Positions 57,365-64,000 of a stretch of DNA of 64,000 nt are shown here, one piece after another. The first letter of the stretch is position 1. Each line of letters opens with the position of its first letter. Position numbers and translations under genes: made by a program. Location: assembly GCA_944470555.2 (NCBI GenBank), contig OX104132.1:14083755-14147754 (forward strand), in the 5' to 3' direction. This DNA comes from Heterobilharzia americana. Taxonomy: Eukaryota > Platyhelminthes > Trematoda > Strigeidida > Schistosomatidae. The notes beneath the pieces are model-generated. The model was given only the letters and a program-made list of their open reading frames with translations. It was not told the origin of the DNA and searched no databases.

Positions 57365-57987
57365 TCAGTATGTAGGGGTGGGTTGAGACCAGGTGAAACT
57401 ACGTTTTACTCCCTCATTGCCATTTATACAATTTTCATTTCGCTTGATATGAATAGATTCCGCTATGAGACGTTCTTTATAACTTTTAAAGCATTTCTGA
57501 ATAATTTTGATATTGTCAAAATTGACTTTGTGACCTGAATTTATAAGGTGTAAAGCTATGGCTGAAGTATCTTCAAGTTTTTTCAGTTCCACGGGATTTC
57601 GAGGAGGTCGGGTGGAAGCTCTTTGGTGTTCATGTTTTCTAATTTTGATTTCACAGGAGGTTTGTCCTGCATTGCATATTGTATCGCAGTCTGAGCATTT
57701 TATTTCATAAACACAAATAGATCGTGAATCAAGGGGAATCTTGTCCTTAAAATGAACTAAAATGTTCTGCAATGTGTTTGATGTTTTGTAGAACACTCTC
57801 ATATTGCACTTGTTGAGCACTCTTCTTATTCCATACGATGTATGTGATAATTATTGTTGAGGACTATGAAAAAAAGCAGTTTTAAGACTTAATTTAATGC
57901 TATTTTTGATTTTGCGGACCAATTTTACCGTGTAATTATTCCTTACTCCTTAACTCTTTTAATTTCACCCGTAATTGGAGTGTATCT
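57365..57987 (-). mobile_element. Penelope-like element PLE-3, endonuclease part
   Basis: The minus-strand frame 57,820-57,365, extended upstream by SHTSYGIRRV (to about 57,850), reads VLNKCNMRVFYKTSNTLQN, ICVYEIKCSDCDTICNAGQT, LKKLEDTSAIALHL, SGHKVNFDNIKIIQKC and YKERLIAESIHI. It is colinear with the endonuclease at 49,146. The YIG motif has become CNAG, so the second catalytic tyrosine is lost. The stop is followed about 110 bp later by an H2 unit. The matching RT region lies beyond an RTE insertion at 59,466-60,140. Confidence 0.8.
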
Positions 57988-59462
57988 TTATTATTACTAT
58001 TTGTCCCATGGGTTCCTAGTGAAACACAGGGATTCAGTAGCACATCCCCATTGCACTCTGTTCTCTGCAGTCTTTTCAACCTGGCGCCATGACTGACCAC
58101 AAGCTTTCATTTCTTCCTCACATGATCTCCTTCATGTCACCCTCACCATAAACACCCAACTCGTCGTTTCCCATTTGCATTCCACTCCAGAACCTAGCCT
58201 GACGCACCATGTCCCCAATCGGCCTTCTCAGTGTATGATCAATCCAATCCAATCCATCTCCACTTTCCTCTTCCGCATATTTCTTGGGCAATGGGTTCTC
58301 AGTTGATTCGTTGCCAGCCAGCCAGTCACAGTTCCTTGTTGTTTATTCTTATTATTCTGGCCAACTGATCTTCACTATCGAGTAAGTGTGGTTGACAGCT
58401 GCTGATGAATGACTGTAATTTGTTGAAAAGGCTTTTCGTAACTCACCAAGTCTCTCAACCACCACATAGAAGCACTGACTTGACTGAATTAATGTTGAAA
58501 ATCCGGATCTTGTTCACACTTTATCCTGAGTGCAGTAGATCTCCACACACTGATCTCAGATTGATGAAAGCCTATCTTGCTGTCTTCCTGATCCTGGTTT
58601 TGACATCGTCGTGTGTGCCTGTGTCGCCTGTAGTTGGAATGATGCTGCCTGGGTAGGGAGGGAGGTGAAGGAGACTACTTCCTTCAGGTTTCTTCTGTTA
58701 ATGGTGATGTTGATTGGTGCTTGCTGTTCATACTGTAGTTGGTTGGATATCTTCATCACCTCTGTCTTCTCCACATTCACCTGAAGGAAGTCCCGTCTTC
58801 ACTGCCCTCCCCTGCCCTTCGCCACCCTGATCTGCCTCTTCTGTCAACTTGTTAGTTTTCGTCTGTAGATCTTTGAGTCTGTGCAACAAGACATTAAACA
58901 TAAATCATCATCGGCGACGAAATCCAAATCTTCTTCTGAGGTCTTTTCATCGGTCCAGTCAGTGTATGCCCCTCTTCTCACAGCTTCTCACCGTTTGCTG
59001 CATGATGCAGTCGACCACAATCAGGAAGATGATCGGTGATAGTAGACAGCAGCCTTGTCTTACTCCTGTCTTCACTCCGAAGGCATCACTGAGTTTTCCA
59101 CTGTGAATCACATTGCATGTAGCATCATATAGTATATAGCTGCTGTTGAATGACGTCGGTAAATGTTTGTGTTACTAAAACTGTAGTGTTGAAGCAGCTG
59201 CCTTCCAAATTACTTCTCGATCGATGCTGTCGAAGGTCTTTTCAATGTCGATGAAATTGAGGTAGAGTTGAGTTGACTGTCATTTTATACTCTGTTCTAT
59301 GATGATGCGTAGCGTAGCGTTGCGTTGCAATTTGATGTGCTCATGAATTGTTCTTCTTCAAGCGAGATTTTTCTGGTCATAATTTTGAATGCAGAGCATT
59401 TTTTAGTGTGTCCAGATGATGCGGTGTAATATTTGCTTGGAGTGGACAGGGGCGTATGCTCT
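57988..59462 (-). mobile_element. RTE copy inserted in PLE-3, twin of 42,766-44,174
   Basis: Runs on the minus strand from the RT (near 59,455) to the 3' terminus and TAA tail (57,980-57,992). It contains broken motif A (about 59,260), VKTGVRQGC (about 59,080), the FADD region (about 58,910) and the post-RT segment. Nearly identical to 42,766-44,174, including shared damage. It separates the RT and endonuclease parts of PLE-3, so it inserted after that PLE. Confidence 0.85.
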
Positions 59463-59465
59463 CCT

Positions 59466-60140
59466 TAGAAGATTAGAGGAAACAGAAACTTTCGCACTAT
59501 TTGAATGTAGTGCGTTGAAAACTTAATTTCTGTTCGAATGCGTTGCTTTGCAGAAAATGTTTATACCTACCTGCCCAATTTCCTGCCGCTTAACAAGCCA
59601 ATCAAGGAAAGGCACTTCCCCACTATCCGTTTCTTTTTCTGAGCTGAACATGATACTGGGAAATCTCGAGTTCAGCTGATCTAAGAATGCATTGTATAAG
59701 CCAAGTTTTAAAATCAGAAATGTGTCATCAACATATCTCATCCGCCAAAGTTTTAGATTCAGTAAGTGAGTGAAGACACTTTCTTCGAATTTACTTATAA
59801 CTGTGTTATCTACTATGGGTGAAGCAGATGAATCCGTAGCATCACACTAAGTTTGCCTGTTAAACTTTCCTTTAAGCGTGAAGTAAATAATCGCTAAGCA
59901 GAATTTTAGGGCCTGATAATATTGCTAGTATTCAGTGGACACCTTTCCGCCAATGTGGTGTCTGAGTCTAATAAATTAGCAATAATATCTAGCCTATCAA
60001 TAATTGGCAAACTAGTATATGAAGAATTTCGTCTTCCTCAGTTTTAAGTAAGGAAATTTTTGATTTAAAGTGAGGTGAGTCGTTTATTTTGTACTCTGAG
60101 CGCTTTTGTAGGGGTTTAAATACTGATAATTAATTCATAA
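59466..60140 (-). mobile_element. Penelope-like element PLE-3, reverse transcriptase part
   Basis: Minus-strand RT remnant. SPHFKSKISLLKTEEDE (about 60,060) comes first. LDIIANLLDSDTTLAERCPL (about 59,980) and FTLKGKFNRQT (about 59,880) follow. The motif B region is degenerate (DSSASPIVDN, near 59,830). The catalytic motif C is intact as MRYVDDTFLIL (59,741-59,709), and SGEVPFLDWLVKR follows (about 59,610-59,570). Motif A and the fingers are missing or deleted. Stops and frameshifts are present. Its C-terminal continuation is on the other side of the RTE insertion. Same strand and order as expected for RT-then-endonuclease. Confidence 0.8.
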
Positions 60141-62145
60141 CTTTTAATGTTAATCGCGTTGGAATTATATGGTTTTCTAAGATGATTTACTGCAACCTCC
60201 TTTGCTTTTTCCTATCGCAGATGATATCGATGATTATACGCATTAAGTTTATAAGATCTAAGAAACACCAGTTATTCGTTATCCAGTTCAACTGTTGTAA
60301 TGCTATAGAATTACCAAGAATACCATAGAAAATAGTATAAATTAACTGTTAATTAACAGGTGTATTCATGAACCAAATAACAAAAACTTGCAACTATGGT
60401 AAATTAATTAGCCATAAAGAAAACTGAAGCATTTCGCATAAGCACAGACAAACTAATCATAAATGCTAACCGATACAGTCATCATCAAACATTGTCTAAT
60501 GAGAATAAATCACAGTCAGTTTAAGCGCATTTTGATTTTCATCGCTGTTGAAGCGATATTGGTTCAAGCTGAAAACTAATTTCACACTTTAAAAGTAATT
60601 ATTCAAGTCTTTATGGTTATAATATGTTTTTTGGAAAGCAAACAAACAGTCGGCTAGAAAATTTCAGTACACAAAGCAACTAAAAAAGTGTAGTAATCGA
60701 TCACTCAACAGATATTTTCATGATAAATAGGTAACCAAAACCTTTTTTCATCTGCTAACTATTGATCTTGACTCTAAGACTTGCTGTATCACTGCAAAGA
60801 TATCACAGTTACCTAATGAGCAGATCCAAAAGTTAAAAAGGAATGATCAGTAATCTATAGACATAATAAATAAACACAAATTCATGTCTACAGTCGTACA
60901 CCATTCAGCTCTTCCAAGTTTTGCAGTGTATCACTTATGATAGCCCAATCATCATCATAATTTGTAAAAATGATGAATGAGGAAATAAGTCCACAGCCCC
61001 AGTTATCGTATAAAGAAGACAAAATTATGATCACCAGTTCTCAGATATCAAAGATGTACAGTTAAGTTTCCATTTGTCAAATTTTGTTGAAATTGACACG
61101 ACCACGTAATCAGCGACTATATCAAGCTCAGATTCAAAGAAATAGAACAGAAAACTCTGAAAAATCACTGTTCGCAAAATCTTTTATTCAAATTACACTT
61201 TATTAAAGATATATCTAGTGAAGACAGCTAGAAGAACATTTTATGCAGCCAAGCTTTGTTTGTCGTTTACCAGTCAATAAATTGCTATAAGTGAAACGAC
61301 TGACTAGTTATTGAGTTTTACCGCCTTCATGTGTCAACCGTTTTAGTGGAAAAAGTTATATCAGATGTATAGCTGTGCAAACTAATCAAGATGTTACCTA
61401 TACTCTGACTAATTAGCTCGGAAAGGACAGGCGAAATCTATGTTAAGCTCTATTTCATGTCATTTGGTTGATGTTGGTCTCATAGTCGAAAAAATGAAAG
61501 CATCCAATTTGACTCATTGCATTTCACTGGACCTTTCCATTACATTTTGAACCTGCTCCTTACACATATCTGAAGTTACAGGAATTTGAACCAACAGTTA
61601 TTGCTTCTTGGAGACATAAAGGTCAGATTTCGATCTGACAAAATCCAATAAGCTGGGCATCTGTTAAATGATTTATAGTCTAAATACGTTCATAAATTCT
61701 CAATAGGTTTAAAACAGTTGAATAATAACTCTGCCTCGTAGAAGATTCTTCGTCAGATGATAAAACCTTCAAAAGTGACTTCGATGAGGTTAGGGAATGT
61801 CAAAAACTAACTTTTAAACACCTTTGGAAGCTTACAAATGTATATGCACCAGAAATTACTGCCAAGTCATTATCCTTGCCTTGGAAAGTTGATAAACGAC
61901 CTTTATCATATTGACTTCTAAATCCTTTGTTTCTATTTTATTCTTTCATCCTTCTTATCTATGTCACATTTAGATTTTAATTGTCCAGATAGTTTGTTAT
62001 GACTTCATATGTTAATATGACTCAACCGTAGTGTTCTTCTCCAGGCTTTGTCGACTGTGATTCGTTTACATAATCATATCTCTGTCAGTATTTCTATCAT
62101 CAGTCAAACAGCCATTGTTATCAATATCACTAAAACAGTGTTCAT
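60141..62145. other. No gene recognised
   Basis: AT-rich sequence. A CTGACGAAGAATCTTCTACG stretch on the minus strand near 61,740-61,762 resembles a hammerhead CTGANGA box but lacks GAAA at the right place. Confidence 0.4.
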
Positions 62146-62675
62146 CATAGACTGGCATCAGTTGCAGAAACATTGAAAACCTAGAAATACCAGACAACGG
62201 TTTCGTCCTAGTATGGGACTTCTCAGCATTACGCATTTACAATCCTGCTCCGCTGGGGATCAACTCAGGACCTTCAGGTTTCATGGCAAATGTGTTGACC
62301 ATTCAGACGCTGGAACGGAGTTCATTGCTTTATAGTTTGCAACTTCTGCCAGTACGCGATATGATGTGACTATCACCCGAAGTCTCCAGTTGACATCCAC
62401 TTGAATTCCAACTGGTTGGTCCCACAGGTCCTGGTTTCTGATTAGAACTTCGGAATATCCACCTGGAAGCACTCCACTAATGAGCACTACACAACAATAT
62501 ATTTTGGGGTTAATGGGGACTTTACGTTTAGGGTGGTATTCGTCACGGAGTGATACCAGTTGGAGAACCATTGAAAACCTGGGTGTATACTGCTGAGGAG
62601 TCCCATACTGGGATGAAACGACTGACCAGTGCTCCTAGGTTTTTAATCGTCCTCCAACTGATGTCAAACATAAAA
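62146..62675. mobile_element. Composite H2 element with opposed ribozymes
   Basis: 62,146-62,312 is a minus-strand H2 unit whose core is mutated (CTGAGAAGTCC). 62,313-62,520 is the companion module shared with 57,030-57,220. 62,525-62,580 is an inverted tail, and 62,585-62,675 a plus-strand hammerhead segment (CTGAGGAGTCCCATACTGGG, ATGAAACGACTGACCAGTGC) with tail. In the plus copy the cleavage triplet is GAC, so it is probably inactive. Confidence 0.75.
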
Positions 62676-64000
62676 TCCCCGTTAACCTGTAAGTATATCA
62701 ATATCTTTATCACTCTGAATAGTATAATATTTATCCCTGTTATCGTTTCCTGAAAAGTCACAACTATGGATTTATGCATGTATATTTGAGTAAAGCCTGA
62801 GGAGGATATGTTTACAGAAAACTGTAGCTTATTTATAGGTTTTGTTCCAATTTTTGAAATAGAATCTTCCTAATCAAATAATGCTTTTGGAAGATGTTGG
62901 AAGAGGATGTTGTTTTAATTTTTCAGTTGAAATTGTTTGACAGAATACCGGCATATTTAACAGTTCCAATGTTTTTCAAACACTGTACAGTGATTGTTGC
63001 GACGCAAAACATAAAAAGAATCTGCAGGGTAGAATTATGGACTGACAGACTGAAATGAATTAATTAATAGCGGTAGCCAAGTGATCATTGGTCATGAGAA
63101 CTTAACTACTGATGATTAAAATGAAATATATGCGGTTAGAGAATATCCCACAAACTAACATGCGTGGACTAGAATTAACCGAAGGCCATTCATTAACTAA
63201 TCTTTTTGGCTAAGCTTAGACTACTCCCATTTCTGATCACTATGTGTATGTAGAGGAAGGCATATTTGTTGCCTCTAAGCATGGTATAAAACATGTATCA
63301 TCCTTCATGTCTGCTATGCCTTCGAATGACGATATCGTTGAATAATCTTCGGTTGAAGTTAACCAGTTAGATTAGAAATCGTATTCCTTATTTTAAGCCT
63401 CCTACAATCAAAAGTCAGGACAAACTGTTGGCAAAATTTTATGAAATGCATAACTCAACTTCAAACCTTTTTAAAGGAGGAAACATATACCAAGTTAAGT
63501 ATCCCAAAAGTTACACAACAAACGTATTTTTCCTAGAAGACAAAGTTAAGAACCATAAAAAATTGAGTAATACATCTCGAACTATCTGGTCGTATATTTG
63601 TTTATCAACGTATTTTTTTATGAAAGGGGTAAGGCAAACAAGCCAAGATTCGAAAAATAAGAGATGATAAGAAGGAGTAATTTGTTATCACATCATCGTT
63701 GGCATTAAAATGAGATGAGGTTTATCACCGAAGGTTTAAGATAAATTATTTCTGAATAGACAAAGGGTTGCCAAATTTCATTCACCTAAAACTTAAAAAA
63801 CTTAGTAGCTCCTATGTAGTGGTCCAAGGGTTGTTTGATGACAATCCCATGACTTATTTCTGTAATGTCTTTATGAAGAGACGATGGTTTCTGCCTTCTC
63901 TCTGCAAATACGAGATTGCTTTAGTGGATTTGTTCCTCCAGTCGTTTGAGCGTATAGCCCAACATCCTCTGTTTGATAGTTCGATTACTCCCAGTATGTG
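62676..64000. other. No gene recognised (right end)
   Basis: AT-rich sequence. The last 100 bases (63,900-64,000) are GC-richer on the minus strand, with GGATGTTGGGCTATACGC, and could be the edge of another repeat. It cannot be identified from this window. Confidence 0.4.

Noticed and set aside
1..64000. CRISPR arrays, rRNA genes, spliced-leader RNA genes, bacterial promoters or operons
   Set aside because: None is visible. The window is repeat-rich eukaryotic DNA.

Overview
The window looks like nuclear DNA of a blood fluke (genus Schistosoma; species not determined). The evidence is its high AT content, tRNA-headed SINE-like repeats carrying hammerhead ribozymes of the schistosome Sm-alpha type, RTE-clade non-LTR retrotransposons (one family resembling SR2), and many Penelope-like elements (PLEs) with GIY-YIG endonucleases. 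There is no bacterial-style gene organisation, CRISPR, rRNA or clearly functional tRNA gene.

Host coding sequence is sparse and all on the minus strand. Three exons support a coiled-coil protein that I cannot name: 21,363-21,539, 18,240-18,860 and a terminal exon at 8,916-9,551. All start and end in phase 0, have recognisable splice sites, and are separated by introns full of transposons. A fourth block at 53,139-53,821 is a glutamine-rich coiled-coil exon with two in-frame TAA codons and at least two frame changes but a good 5' splice site. It is annotated as a decayed exon.

Region by region: 2.2-3.6 kb, truncated RTE; 3.7-7.7 kb, a nest of SR2-like and Penelope-like pieces in which one PLE is inserted in another; 8.9-21.5 kb, the coiled-coil gene with a short RTE insertion flanked by a 12-bp duplication and several Sm-alpha copies; 23.4-26.5 kb, palindromic tRNA-like SINEs, a hammerhead SINE and an RTE 3' end; 28.6-37.2 kb, scattered RTE, SR2-like, PLE and Sm-alpha fragments; 38.0-41.3 kb, a full-length but frameshifted RTE; 42.8-44.2 kb, another RTE; 45-50 kb, Sm-alpha pairs and a PLE; 52.3-53.8 kb, a third hammerhead-like repeat, a palindromic SINE and the decayed exon; 54.6-60.1 kb, PLE fragments, an internally deleted RTE, a hammerhead SINE unit, and an RTE sitting inside a PLE; 62.1-62.7 kb, a composite hammerhead SINE.

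The most interesting signal is a hammerhead family (called H2 here) distinct from Sm-alpha. It has a tRNA-like pol III head, an intact ribozyme core in three copies, and tails that recur inverted at the other end of the unit. Two H2 units lie directly 3' of PLE endonuclease ORFs on the same strand, which suggests H2 is the ribozyme-bearing terminal or non-autonomous form of these PLEs. That link is inference. The sequence elements (core, stems, boxes, inverted tails) are visible directly.
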